From Alentia gelatinosa (taxonomy: Eukaryota > Annelida > Polychaeta > Phyllodocida > Polynoidae), in the NCBI GenBank assembly GCA_950022655.1, contig OX465584.1, positions 43,630,723 to 43,694,722 on the forward strand: a stretch of DNA of 64,000 bases, written 5' to 3'. Position numbers and translations under genes: made by a program. Shown here in pieces: positions 11,696 through 23,357 of this stretch. The first letter of the stretch is position 1. The number at the start of each line of letters is the position of its first letter. The notes beneath the pieces were generated by a model. The model was not told the DNA's origin. It saw nothing but the letters and a program-made list of their open reading frames with translations, and did no database searches.

Positions 11696-12284
11696 ATAGG
11701 CCTATGAACACCTACAAAATACACCCCCAGACAAACACACACAGCATCTCAAGCGCAGGGCATCATGAACGGCCAGCCGACTCCCTGTGTGACTCCTGAC
11801 AACCATTGCAGCCGATAACCAAGCTATTCTCTCTCCGAAAAACGCTATCCAGATGCCTACTCCATCCTTCACTCACAAACAATGCCTCTTCGTCACGTTC
11901 AACTCTACTCACGTCCTCCTTCCCTTCCACACTCTCTCCACATGCTGATCCTCTCACCCATATGCCTTTTCTTCTCCGACTCTCCTCCCTGCCTTTCTCT
12001 TTTGACTTCCTTCCTCATATGTTGTACTTTCACCTCTGTCTTTCTCTGACACTTGTCCAAAGTAATATTCTATTTTCCATTAGTATATCTATCTTTTTAC
12101 TATTTGATCGACATCTAATTAAAACGGTAGGTAAAAATCAAGGTTGCCGTATTCTTTCCATTTAATGTCTATGAAATATTGAGAGTTGAAGTCTGTTAAG
12201 GGTATTGCAATAATGATCGTAGCATTGCCATCTTATAAGGCAATTGTTCTGCCATATAAAATCCATTACGTATATATATGTGTA

Positions 12285-13043
12285 TTAAAGCCTGCCCCCA
12301 CCTACCACGATGGTCTACGACATACTTCCCGATAGCTACGATTTGAAATGGCCAAATCGTGACCTATCGGGAGGTCCCCGATAGTTTAAAATCGTGGACA
12401 TGGTTTGAAATCGTAGAGCGTAGAAATGCCTTTGGAGGACCAAAAACATAAACCATGGTCACGATTGCCTCACGATTCAATCGGTGTACCAATTTAGATC
12501 TCAGGCAGAGTTTTAATATTGAAATATATTATAATTTTAGAAATATTTAATGAATCTGAATATTCTTTTAGAGGTATTTACAACATATTATACTATTATT
12601 TTCCAGACACTAAAACAATCAAATTGAAGAATATAACTGTGATAGAATCATAATTCTGTTATGAAACTATTATTTTCAGACACTTAGACTTCCTCAAATA
12701 TTATCATATTTACAGCGATCATACATCCATATGCGCCCTACCCAATTCCAGAATTTCATAATTTTCCGTTAAGTATTTCACCCGAAAGAGATATTTTCCC
12801 GATAAATCACACACAATACACTACGACAGCCTACGAAAATTCCAACATGTTGGATTTAATCGGGACCTCTACGATTGACGTTTTCTATCGCAGCCTATCG
12901 TGAGGTATCGCAGACGGCATCGCAGAAACCTGTTCCACCTACCACGATTTTTGCTTACCTCACAATAGAATCGGTATTGTGTCGGGAAGGCAGTCGTAAG
13001 GCCTATCGGGACCAGAATCGTGGTAGGTGGGGGTCCCCTCTTA
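12285..13043. mobile_element. Harbinger-like MITE with TTA duplication (753 bp)
   Basis: Long inverted ends centred on cccccacctaccacgat and atcgtggtaggtggggg, with further paired words such as gatagctacgatttg inside, flanked by TTA at 12,285 and 13,041. The 3-bp TTA duplication fits PIF/Harbinger. An AT-rich core at about 12,490-12,780 is absent from the copy at 3,372-3,861 and may be a secondary insertion or the less-deleted ancestor. No transposase. Confidence 0.7.
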
Positions 13044-13224
13044 ATTGCAACACAAATGCAGTCGTAACAACTCACTGGGCTGGTCTTTAGATACGCTTAC
13101 AGGTGCTGGAACAGCATCTCTTCAAGGGGACTCATGAGGGAATGACTACAGGAGTGTCTCGATGGAGACACAAAAGGTGCTAATCTCATAGTTGGCTTTG
13201 TTGGGAGGCATTCGGGTCAGACAT

Positions 13225-13412
13225 TACACAGTCTTTCCGTCCCTACCGCGCCGGCTGTGGCTCTCGCCGCCCGCTCCATGATGCATGAGGCCGGTGTGCG
13301 GGTCCGGGCGGCCGGGCTGTGACGGGCCGTCCCCGGGAGAGCCGCGTCGAGCTGGGACTAGCCCGGGACCGCGAACAGAAAGAGGGACCGTCTCCCACGG
13401 CGCCCGATTCCC
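13225..13412. other. GC-rich, CpG-dense island
   Basis: A block of about 190 bp with high GC and many CpG, in otherwise AT-rich DNA. Frames stay open because of composition, without recognisable motifs. It could be a CpG island, a GC-rich repeat core or an exon of an unknown gene; the sequence does not decide. Confidence 0.35.
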
Positions 13413-13749
13413 CTTATTTATACAAGCCAAGACGTATGTTTCAGCGGTTTTGTGTTAAGGCTATTGGGAACAGCTTCAGCAAGTGTCTGACAGAGTAGAA
13501 AGTTGTTTAATCTTGTATTCTTGTTGTTTTCTTTTATCATCATTTTAATGCGGTTTTCGTCCATAGATATATTCATTGAGGTTATACAAAATACGTCTCC
13601 CGAACTCATAATCCCTCTCTATGTTAATGTACTCCTGGAATACAAAAAACTTTATTGGCAAAATAGGCAATAGGAGCACATATAATGATCCTCAGAAATT
13701 GTATTGGATATATATATCCTTCTCCGAGTAGAGGGTGCAGTCTCTGCCG

Positions 13750-14030
13750 TTAAACCACCGACTACGATATGGCTCCGATATGGTCTACGATGCACCTCCC
13801 GATAAAAAAGTCTTAATCGCGTCGGAAAGTCACCCAATATTGGGGCAGTTGACCACGTTTCTGTGATTAGACACCGATAAAAACCGCATGTAATGCATGG
13901 TGGATTGGCATGTCTAGACATATGTCTACGATTTTGCACCTTCCCGATTTGTCTCCGATGTTTGCTTTTTGTATCGGTGCCATATCGGTAGGTCTAAATT
14001 TCTATCGTAGTATGTGGACGCCAGGCCTTA
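13750..14030. mobile_element. GGCCCGGCGTCCAC-family MITE copy A, TTA duplication
   Basis: Body and right end (gtggacgccaggcc) match the 19,034 copy; the left end is eroded (aaccaccgactacgatat). TTA flanks both sides. It shares the internal phrases ttgaccacgtttctg and tggattggcatgtctagac with copies B and D. Confidence 0.7.
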
Positions 14031-14210
14031 ATATACAGGAAGGGGAACATAATATAGGTGAAGCCAACTCTACAAAAGGGACAAGAACTGTCGAATCCCA
14101 TGCAGGAAATCTTATATACACATGCAGACAAGGTCTGTTTCATAATAATTTCTTGGATCTCATGACATTCTTGGTGGAGATGAAATAAAAACTAGCAGTG
14201 GAAAAATAAG

Positions 14211-14488
14211 TTTACTACGATATTGCTCCGATATGGTTTACGTTGAACCTCCCGATAAAAGATCAAAATCGCGTCGGAAGGTCACCTTATATCGGGGCAG
14301 TTGACCACGTTTCTGCGATTAGGCACCGAAAAAAACCTTATGATGCATGGTGGATTGGCATATCTAGATATATGTCTACGAATTTACACCTTCCCGATAT
14401 ATGTCTCCGATATTTGCTTTTTGTATTGGTTCCAAATCGGTATAGGTCTAACTTTCTATCGGACGTAGTAGGTGGACGCCGGGCCTTT
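14211..14488. mobile_element. GGCCCGGCGTCCAC-family MITE copy B
   Basis: Same body as copy A, with aaaatcgcgtcggaaggtca and the ttgaccacgtttctgcgatt block. The right end is intact (gtaggtggacgccgggcc); the left end starts at gtttactacgatattg. The target duplication is not clear on the left. Confidence 0.65.
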
Positions 14489-14577
14489 CTAGCACATGGG
14501 GTAATATGATCACGAGCCAAAGAGAAGGTGGCAACATATATGATACTAAATCGAGTCTGATATTGTCTGTGCTGTAT

Positions 14578-14770
14578 GGGCCGGAGTCCACTGAGCTCCC
14601 GGTACGCTCCGATATACGTTACGCCTATTAACCATCGGAGCCGAATCGCAGTGAGGTGATCAACTGCCACGAGTATAGGTGACCTTCCGACGCAATTTAG
14701 ATTTTGTATCGGACTTTGCATCATAGGATATATCGGAGCGTATCGGGAGCTCAGTGGACGCTGGACCTTA
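14578..14770. mobile_element. GGCCCGGCGTCCAC-family MITE copy C (short form)
   Basis: Ends gggccggagtccactgagct and agctcagtggacgctggacc are inverted repeats, giving a 190 bp element. TTA follows the right end and TAT precedes the left. The interior differs from copies A, B and D, so it is a sister subfamily. Confidence 0.65.
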
Positions 14771-14993
14771 CTTTTCCATCGATAGCCATAGTAACACTAT
14801 CTTTATTACCACACAGAGAGATGACTTCTCCACATCGAATAATGAAAACCTGTCCATTTAGAGGTGCATTTAAATCAGAGTACGATAAAAAAAAATTGAT
14901 CTTATCGTGGTCTTTGTTGCATTCTCGTTGCCTAAATTGATCAATCTTTACGGAGGACAGTCTTACAAGACGATAACTGAAAAATCGTAAAAA

Positions 14994-15410
14994 TTAAGTT
15001 GTTGAGAAGGCAATTACTTTTTCCTTTTCTTGATCCGTTTCTATGTAAAATTTGTCGTACATAACAAAATGTCCTCCCATACAAAAGGAGAAATAAAAAT
15101 ATGAAAACTTCGAGCGATGATTAGGATTTCTGGCGACCACGTTTAAAATACGTTTAGAATAGTTGGTATTGCTGTGGTAGGTCCTAATCGTAGTCTTGCA
15201 GTTATTATCAATCTTAGATTTAAAAACACCTCCCAGGATTAACAGTAGACTTGTGTTCCCTGCAGTGTCCCTGGCCATGGCCTGGTTACCTAAGGGTTCT
15301 CCCATTTGTAAAATTGTCTGTTCCCTGTATTTGGTTATGCAATTATGTATGAATGAAATGGATGCGGTGCTGGGAGGCTTCCATAATGCAGGTGGCGAAC
15401 TTAGAGCCAC
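14994..15410 (-). other. Open frame of 138 codons, unassigned
   Basis: An uninterrupted minus-strand frame of 138 codons beginning with Met. No domain was recognised. It is Ser/Thr/Asn-rich, with no clear signal peptide or membrane segment, and no splice or promoter context was seen. A frame of this length could occur by chance in AT-rich DNA of this size, so I do not call it a gene. Confidence 0.15.
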
Positions 15411-15435
15411 TGGGCATATTTTTTATGCAGATTAG

Positions 15436-17537
15436 GTACTTGTGACGACTGTAGATGGAATGACGAGCACGAAATATGCTGATGTAACATAAAACCTATG
15501 GGGCCAAGATGTTATTTTACGGAGTTACCCTTGATAAGATGTACTAATTATATAATGTTACATCTCAATAAGATGTTTGGATGCGCTAAATAAATGAATG
15601 CTCTAGGATATTCTAACTATGGATATGGTCGACCAGGCTATTGTTTTTAAATAACTGATGGTAGAGTTATTACAATGTAAACATATCAAAAGAAAGATGT
15701 TCAATGCTATTACCACACTATATCATATCATCCAAAAAACATCTATCGTCTGGAGATGCTACCAACTACGAAAAGTACATGGATGTATAAACTATTGTCA
15801 GGTAATCAGATTCTACATTTCAATTACGTTATATATTCCAGTTATTTGACCAAAGAAATTGATATATGGATACTCTGAAGGAGAAATGTAATAAACATGT
15901 AATAAACCCCAAAACAAGAACCACGGATATCATGATCATTTTGGTGGTATCATAATGAACAGGATAAACTTGCTCAAGTCTTTGATTATGAACATTCATT
16001 AAATGAGTTAAGAAAATCGGAATACAATTCATTATAGCATGTGTCCTTCTCTGACTGGCCCATGAATCAAAGACTTGTCCACTCTGACCAGAATCTGCTG
16101 TTTATGACCTCAAGCCACTCCCTGTAACCCTATACCTCCCTCTACTCCTCCCCCTCCCCTCCTCAAGTTCCCTGGCTGCCTGTGTTGTCATAGCAATATA
16201 TTTCGCCTACTCCTGACTATGTCTCGATTGAGATCAAGTAGAAAGGGTATCAATCTCCCAGAAGATATCCTGACCAGTAGCCAGACCTCTGCTTGGGGAG
16301 TGTGGCGCAAAATCGCGCCAGTCTACACGGCCGATTACGGATAAGACCAGTCCCTGTGTCACTCAGAAGGGGTGGAGGGGTAGGACACAGGGACTGAGGC
16401 CAGTCTATGGACAGGACTGTCCGCTAACGTGATGACGTCTAAAGTACTAATCTTAGCCCGATGCCACGTTGGTCGATGTGTTTATCCATCTGCATTACAC
16501 TAGCTGTTTACCGCTCCGGAGATGCTGTGTACCTGTAATGCCAATCAGTGTCGTTCTAAATAAGGCAATGCGATATTACCTTATAGATCCTCATGTCTGA
16601 ATGGAAAAAATACATGATTATATAGGCCTAGGACATTCATGTAAGTTTCTCTTTACTTTCAATAGATAATTGATGGATATGTAGGTAAATGATAGTCTTT
16701 TTTATTCATACTCTGAACCGACGTATCTCATTTCATTTCTTATTTCCCTCAGGTTCGGCTAGACCTATTGACGGTCTTAAACATGAATTCCATACTTTTG
16801 ATACCATTTATAGGTATCCTTTCTATGAAGTCAGGGGATCAAAACCAAGTTGTATCAAATAGACCAACATTCGAATCACTATGTGAGTGGGCGATTCTGT
16901 CTCCTGTTTCAATATACATGTGAGCTCGTGTGTGCTCTTAATTACATCCATTTATAGTCTTAGACACAATCACCGTCCTCCGCATTTAAGAGCAGAGATT
17001 TGTCATAACCTTTCAAAAACGTGACTTTAATCTCTGTGAATGTACAATCCTGACATCAGAGTGGGCCGCCAGTGGAAGGTCTCATCAATCATGAATGGAG
17101 GGAGTAAAAGCCGTTTCTCTGTCACAAAATCATTTCGTTGAAGAATCTCTATTGATATATATGGTATTACAAAGTTTTTGTTCTTCCGACAATCTGTCCA
17201 TACAGCGATGAGGTATTAGTAATTGTGTGTTTGCTTTCCGTGGCCAGAGGTTGGGAGGAGGCGGGGCGGGTAGATGGTCATCAATCCCTTTCGCAACTGA
17301 AAAGTAAATAAGATAAACTGAAAGAATGCGTAAATCACTAGGTGTCGTCTTTGGAACTTTACTGCGTAATATGGGCTGAACGTGTATGCAATCTCAAAGG
17401 GGTTTGTAAGTCACCTTGGCTTATGGTAACCCTAATGATGTAAAGCGGAATTCACACGATGGGATTCATGTATACCGCACAGGTTGTTTGAGACAAATCC
17501 TACTGAGATTCTGCACTCAAACACAATGTCTACGTCA
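15436..17537. other. No gene recognised; one short hairpin
   Basis: AT-rich sequence without coding signals. The only structure noticed is an inverted repeat at 16,348-16,401 (cagtccctgtgtc pairing with gacacagggactg), with a loop of about 28 bases. Confidence 0.4.
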
Positions 17538-17850
17538 TAAGGCCCGTTTCCATTGGCCAACGAAAATGGCGGGGACATTTTGAGATACCCAGAAAGTCTG
17601 TCAGTGGTGCCACTGACTGTGCGTCGGTATAGGAAAATCAGTAAGGGAAATAGATTTCACTCAGTGATCAAGCTTTCACTCAGTGGTAGGTGGTGCCACA
17701 TTGCATAATCTAAGCAGAAGAAGTCGTGGGTTATTTCACAAGCTGCATCGTTTCCATTGATCGATTTTGGGTCAATAGTGCCAAAAGTCCGTCGGTGGTT
17801 CCTGACTCTAGATCGGTGACGGGAAATCGGCCGATGGAAACGGGCCTTAA
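17538..17850. mobile_element. GGCCCGTTTCCATTGGCC-type MITE
   Basis: Inverted ends aggcccgtttccattggcc and ggccgatggaaacgggcct give an element of about 307 bp. The flanks read TAA and TTAA, so the target duplication is TA or TWA. Internal inverted words (tcggtggttcctgac) recur in the cluster at 58.5 kb. No ORF. Confidence 0.7.
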
Positions 17851-18013
17851 ATTGTTGGGTTCCATTTCCTCGAGACATGTTTTCTCCTGCAATTGTTGGC
17901 GACATTTACCCCTAAAAAGGAACAGAATCTCATGAGATTTTGAACCATATGAGGTACATGAATCCCACCGGGTGAATTTCACTTAAGAGTCATTGCCTTT
18001 GCCGCCCTACCGT

Positions 18014-18089
18014 GAACACTCTATATGTCGACTATCGTGTATTGATGTTCCCTTTTTTTGTTCAAGAGGTTAAACGACATAGAGTGTTC
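18014..18089. repeat. Imperfect palindrome next to CACTG copy 2
   Basis: gaacactctatatgtcg at 18,014 pairs with cgacatagagtgttc at 18,075-18,089, separated by about 44 bases. It abuts the left flank of the CACTG element at 18,098 and may be the target MITE of that insertion. Confidence 0.5.
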
Positions 18090-18094
18090 ATTAT

Positions 18095-18970
18095 ATTCAC
18101 TGCACGAAAACCACTATTTTATTCATATATACACCATCGCGGTAGTGCATGTATATCAGCTGAATATTGACTTCTTTTTTTTTCATTTCTTTTTTCAAAA
18201 GCAGCTTTATTTGATTACTTTTTTTTTACAATCCGTTGACATCTAAGTACATGAGTGAAGATTTAACTCGTAGTTGGCATTTACATACATGAGAACAAAT
18301 ATACATCAGATGAGCTGCAATATTTTTGGCTTTTTGTTGGTTTCCATAAGGTGTCTGAAAAGATTTGGGGACATAGGATCCCTGGACACTTGACAGTTGA
18401 CATAAAGGGACAGAAAAAGGGGATCCTTTTACTATACAAGAATCAATATAAAGCAGATAGACACACATATAACATGAATACAAGAGGTTTGAGAGTAGAC
18501 AGTTCAGATCATTGTTGCATATATAGTGTGATTATTTTGACATTTCTCATTCACAGGTTTGTTTGTTTTGCCATACATTTTGCTCAAGTGATATTTCACA
18601 CCAACGTATGAGGCGTATACAAGACTGTTTCCTTTTAAATACGGACGCGTCTAGGCTGTATTTCACACCTGGCGTATACGAGAGGAAATATACTCTGCGC
18701 GATATATATATACACTGGGTGTATACATGATTAGAAAAAAGAAAAAGAACCGCGACCCACCCCCACACAGTACTCGTGCGTGTTGGTAAAGGTTGCACCA
18801 ACACTGACCCGCCGCCCCCCGCCACCCCTCGCCACCCACCATGGATAATGGTATACGCCTACAGGTGAGGCGTATACACACGGGGAATAGGACGACCTTG
18901 TATACGCAAAAGCATACTTATATACGCCGGGCGCATACATATGTTAAGTGGTGGTGTTCGTGCAGTGATT
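18095..18970. mobile_element. CACTG element copy 2, ATT duplication
   Basis: Ends cactgcacgaaaaccact (18,098) and gtggtgttcgtgcagtg (to 18,967) with direct ATT on both sides. The arms contain subterminal tatacgcc-type repeats (gaggcgtata, cgcaaaagca). The central part around 18,180-18,600 has no counterpart in the other copies. No transposase. Confidence 0.8.
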
Positions 18971-19030
18971 TCCGTTATGATCTTCCGCACTGAATTCACT
19001 AAGTTTAATATCAGTTCTGATAAACCACTG

Positions 19031-19318
19031 TTAGGCCCGGCGTCCACCTACTACGATATGGCACCGATATGCCCTACGATACACCTCCCGATGCAAAATC
19101 AAAATCGCGTCGGAAGGTCACCTAATATCGGGGCAGTTGACCACGTTTCTGCGATTAGACACCAATGAAAACCCCATACAATGCGTGGTGGATTGGCATG
19201 TCTAGACATATGTCTACGATTTTGCACCTTCCCGATATGGCACCGATTTTGACATTCTGTATCGGTGCCATATCGGGAGGTCTACGATTCTATCGTAGTA
19301 GGTGGACGCCGGGCCTTA
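19031..19318. mobile_element. GGCCCGGCGTCCAC-family MITE copy D, TTA duplication
   Basis: The best-preserved member: perfect inverted ends ggcccggcgtccacctacta and tagtaggtggacgccgggcc, 282 bp, flanked by TTA on both sides. This supports a PIF/Harbinger-type mechanism for the family. Confidence 0.8.
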
Positions 19319-22300
19319 TAATTTGCAATACAACCTGAATTGCCGCGTTTGATATCATAGGCAGCATTTCTTCTATATGAGTTTTATATGTATCCGCTTG
19401 TTTTATAGTTTGTATATGGCAGTTGGTCCCTGTAGTATCCCCCGACATATTGGAGAGAGTTCTTAAATATTTCCGTGTAAGTTCGCTGAATCTTTTTATA
19501 CCACGAGTTTAGGATTGGTCATATCATCATGTATCATTCCGCAGGTTTTTATCACTGAGGCACACACTTGGTAGCAGGTCTATAGTGAGTGCTGCCGACC
19601 TTTTTGAAGAAAGGATGAGGAAATCGGAGATGTATCGTGACTTTATATTCCACTCATTGACCCCTAATCCGTTCTATATGTGGCACCAATGGAATGTTGA
19701 GGATGGTTAGCCAGTAGAACAACCCGCGCTAAATGAGCTGCTCCAGAACTGAATCTCACCCATGGCTACTCCATAGGGCGGTTACACTGGAGGTGCGCCC
19801 GCCCAGGCTCCATGCTGGTGGTCTGAGGGGTCTGAGTATTTACACAATTCCCCATGCATCATTAACTGCTCTCCCTGAGATGAGGCAGTGAAGTGGACCG
19901 TAAGCATGGGTGCCATTTGAAAGTGTAATCCATGTTCAATTCCGAACTGGTGAATTAGGGTCGCATGATCTCAATGTGCACTCTCTGGGAGGTCAACCCT
20001 CTTTCTATGCGTGGACGTGTGCGGATGGAGAGTGGAACAACAGCGCGCAAGTGTATTTCACTTGAGATAAAATACAGCACGGGTTCAGGCAGTGCAGGAT
20101 TCGAACAATCAACACTAGGCTGAAGGTATCACTGCAGCTCCTTATGTTATTCAATATTCTCCTCTATCTAAAAATAAAATCTAGGTTTTCAGAGTAAGTC
20201 AATCCTATCTATCGATTTTTTCAATAATATATTGCAAACTTTTCTGAGGTTCAATAACAGCAATTTGGGCGAAATCAAAGACAAATTGCACATTGACGAC
20301 ACACCCTAATGAGTCACTTTGGTCACAGTGTGTTATATCTTTATAGTGTAACGCTGGCATGAAGTGGATTAAAGTCTTGCCTTGATTAAAGATGAACACA
20401 CATAAGCAGGACCACGTACCCAAGGTTCCTATTTACCTATGGGCGAACACTCTATACTTACATATACCGCTGCTGTGGGTGTAGTAACTTGCGTTTTCTT
20501 ACCTAGGTTGGCATTTTCTTACCTAGCTTGAGGTTCTCTTACCTAGGTTGACACGTGGCCATAAGTGAATTCAAAAATGTTGGAAAGTACCTTTTCAGGT
20601 ATTCAAAAAGAGTTTTTAGAAACCCTGTAACAGCAAAGAGTATATGTAGCATTGGGATTACATGTCCAACCATGTATTGTTTATGAATATTCTAGAATAG
20701 ATAGTCCAGGATCCAGCGAAGAGGTCACTTAAGTTCAGTTGACAAGCTCAGAAGAGTGTTCCCCAGAGTGTAGTCCATTAGAGTATGAAAAATGATTATC
20801 TTAGAGGTAGGGCGTAACTTAGGCCTGAGGGGGACCGACAACGACTGGTTATGGAGTAAAGTGAGCGTGTCAGATGTAGGCAAGAAAATTATCCAATGAA
20901 GAGAAAGTAACTGATTGATTGTCACTCAGTTATGAAAATAAAGCAGGTGGATTCTTGAGATTCTTCTTTAAACTCTGTTCAATGAATCCTCGAAATCCTA
21001 TTTTTTGACATTTGAGGTCTATTGAGAACTGATCTTTTAACCTGCTGCTGCCTTTTCCTATCGTCTGTTATATATAAGCTAAGAATTGACGTATAAAAAA
21101 TAATGGTGGTACGAGGATGTGGAACCCTGTAAAGCCTGCCACTACCCCGGGAATCTGCTAGGTCGCTTCCTTATAGAGATGAATAATGGCATGTCCCCAT
21201 TGGCTAGAAATAACTTTGCTGCACCAGTTCTATGTTATGAACAGGATAGATTGCATCCTTTGAGACACTGCCCCAAGACTCTCAAAATTCAAGACTTCTT
21301 GATTCCTTACTGAAGCTGACTCTTAGCAAATAGGAGGATCCCAAGGAGACTTCACAAGCCATTTTCAATCGAAAAGTTTTTACCTCTCTACAATTGAATG
21401 GTAGCTTTTGTTTCTATCCATATTTACATAGAGAGGACATACAGTCTCTCTTATATATTCTTTACATCCAGCGTCTTCAACAAAAGAATTGACTGAATAG
21501 GAAGTCCCAAGTCGCATCAAAAAAGGGACTCTGGTAATATGTAAGTTATTTTCCAGTCTACTTCTTACTGTTGAATTCCCTGTAGTCTCTTTCTGTCATA
21601 CATTTAGACACTGGCTCTTTGTAAGACTCCCTTGCTGCTAGTAGTTATATAGAATAGCGGCTTCCTTGTCATAAACGAACAACAGTGCATCAACATCGCT
21701 ACAAACGCCTGTGGCTTTACTGTGATATCTGAAAGGAAACGACCACATCATTCTTATAAATCTCAATTCATATTAAGGGAAAATGAGGGGAATGTTTTAT
21801 CCATTTCCATGGTCATCCTTTATTAATTGTTTTATGCAATACCATGAAATGTTGCATATGATATTTTATCCCTAGTTCCCTGAAAATGGTTCTACACTCA
21901 AGCTCTGCGTAATTCAATAAATGAATGCCTGTTCTAGAATAGAATATCTATCCGAATCCATCGAAATGGCTTGCCAGCGAATGCTACTAAAAAGTATTGA
22001 TATGGTCTGAAGTGATCATATGACTTTCCTCAAAGGTTTCTGTAGAGTTGTGTTGATACCGATGCGTCGTAAGATGTCTTGTATTTTTCTGCCAGAAGCA
22101 AATATGATATCACCAGGGAATTTGAATTAGCAACTTCTCCGTAGTGAGAGAACAGAATACGACTTAGTCAAATTATTTACGCCCAAGGAGACTTGTATAC
22201 GTAGAATGTAAATATATGCAAACGGATATTTTCATGCTGTGATAGTTTTTGTGGGTTTCAGTGGACACACTATTGCTTTGAAGCTTTGCATTTCCTGTTT

Positions 22301-22468
22301 CCAATCTGTATCAACTTTCCGATCCGATCCGGACCCTTCCAGCACATCCAGATCTGAAGTTCTGCAATGAGATCTGACACTGAACAAGTTGGTTTCAACG
22401 GTGAATTTATCAGCTATATATCTTTGGATTGGAAATTTTAGCCCAAACTTTGGTATAAAGATATTTAT
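19319..22468. other. Largely unassigned; tRNA-like relic and short tandem repeat
   Basis: No coding region supported. On the minus strand at 20,086-20,148 there is a tRNA-like A box (gagctgcagtgatacc) and B box (gttcgaatcctgc), probably a degraded tRNA-derived SINE head. At 20,492-20,555 a unit close to ttttcttacctaggttg.ca is repeated three times. The remainder shows nothing recognisable. Confidence 0.4.
20492..20555. repeat. Short tandem repeat, about 22 bp x 3
   Basis: Three consecutive degenerate copies, each containing ttcttacctag.ttg. No known function. Confidence 0.7.
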
Positions 22469-22775
22469 CATTACCCCAGATCCCCAATGAAACAGAGTGA
22501 AGGCCGTAGTGGGCTTTTAAAATTTTATTTAATTTTATGAGTCTTATTGATATGAATAAGAGAAATACATGAGTATCAATGATAAGACAAATATAGAAAT
22601 TGACATAGATATGTGTTTGTCAATTGTGATAAGATTTGTACAATATGACAAATATTGAAATTGACATAGATATGTGTTTGTCAATTGTGGTAATATTTGA
22701 TATAAGATAAATGACGATTATGTGATATTACATAGTTAAACATAACATGTAATAATAAAAATAATAGAAATAGCC
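22469..22775 (-). repeat. Ngaro split repeat B2
   Basis: 307 bp, identical by eye to B1 (23,004-23,310) except T/A at 22,517 versus 23,052. It forms the 3' outer end of the element and begins cattacccc on the plus strand. Confidence 0.9.
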
Positions 22776-22819
22776 CTACGAGTGTAAGGAGTAGGAGAGA
22801 AAAGGAGTGGGTGGGTGGG

Positions 22820-23003
22820 TAGAAAAAATAGGTGTTGAGCGAAGGAGACCAGTGAAGCGAATGAGACAGAGGACAGTGTCGCACTCGCGCACTTTGATGT
22901 TTAGTGCGGCCGAGAGCGGAGAGGTGGCGCAGGGGTGCGCGAGTGTAGGGTAGTATCACCAGGGGGGGCAATGACCACCCCTGACCAAAGGCCATGGGCA
23001 ACC
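22820..23003 (-). repeat. Ngaro split repeat A2
   Basis: 184 bp, identical by eye to A1 (27,692-27,875). It directly abuts B1 at the junction caacc/cattacccc, the likely recombination core. Confidence 0.9.
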
Positions 23004-23310
23004 CATTACCCCAGATCCCCAATGAAACAGAGTGAAGGCCGTAGTGGGCTTATAAAATTTTATTTAATTTTATGAGTCTTATTGATATGAATAAGAGAAA
23101 TACATGAGTATCAATGATAAGACAAATATAGAAATTGACATAGATATGTGTTTGTCAATTGTGATAAGATTTGTACAATATGACAAATATTGAAATTGAC
23201 ATAGATATGTGTTTGTCAATTGTGGTAATATTTGATATAAGATAAATGACGATTATGTGATATTACATAGTTAAACATAACATGTAATAATAAAAATAAT
23301 AGAAATAGCC
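23004..23310 (-). repeat. Ngaro split repeat B1
   Basis: Second copy of the 307 bp B repeat. It lies 47 bp downstream of the recombinase stop codon on the minus strand. Confidence 0.9.
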
Positions 23311-23357
23311 AAGAAGCCAATAGTTAAGGGAAGAGGAGGGTGGGAAAGTTTTTATAG

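Noticed and set aside
22681..23022. 113-codon minus-strand frame starting in the Ngaro repeats
   Set aside because: It runs across B1, A2 and the spacer toward B2, and its first part is the A repeat read in the same frame as the extension upstream of Gag. It is a repeat artefact.
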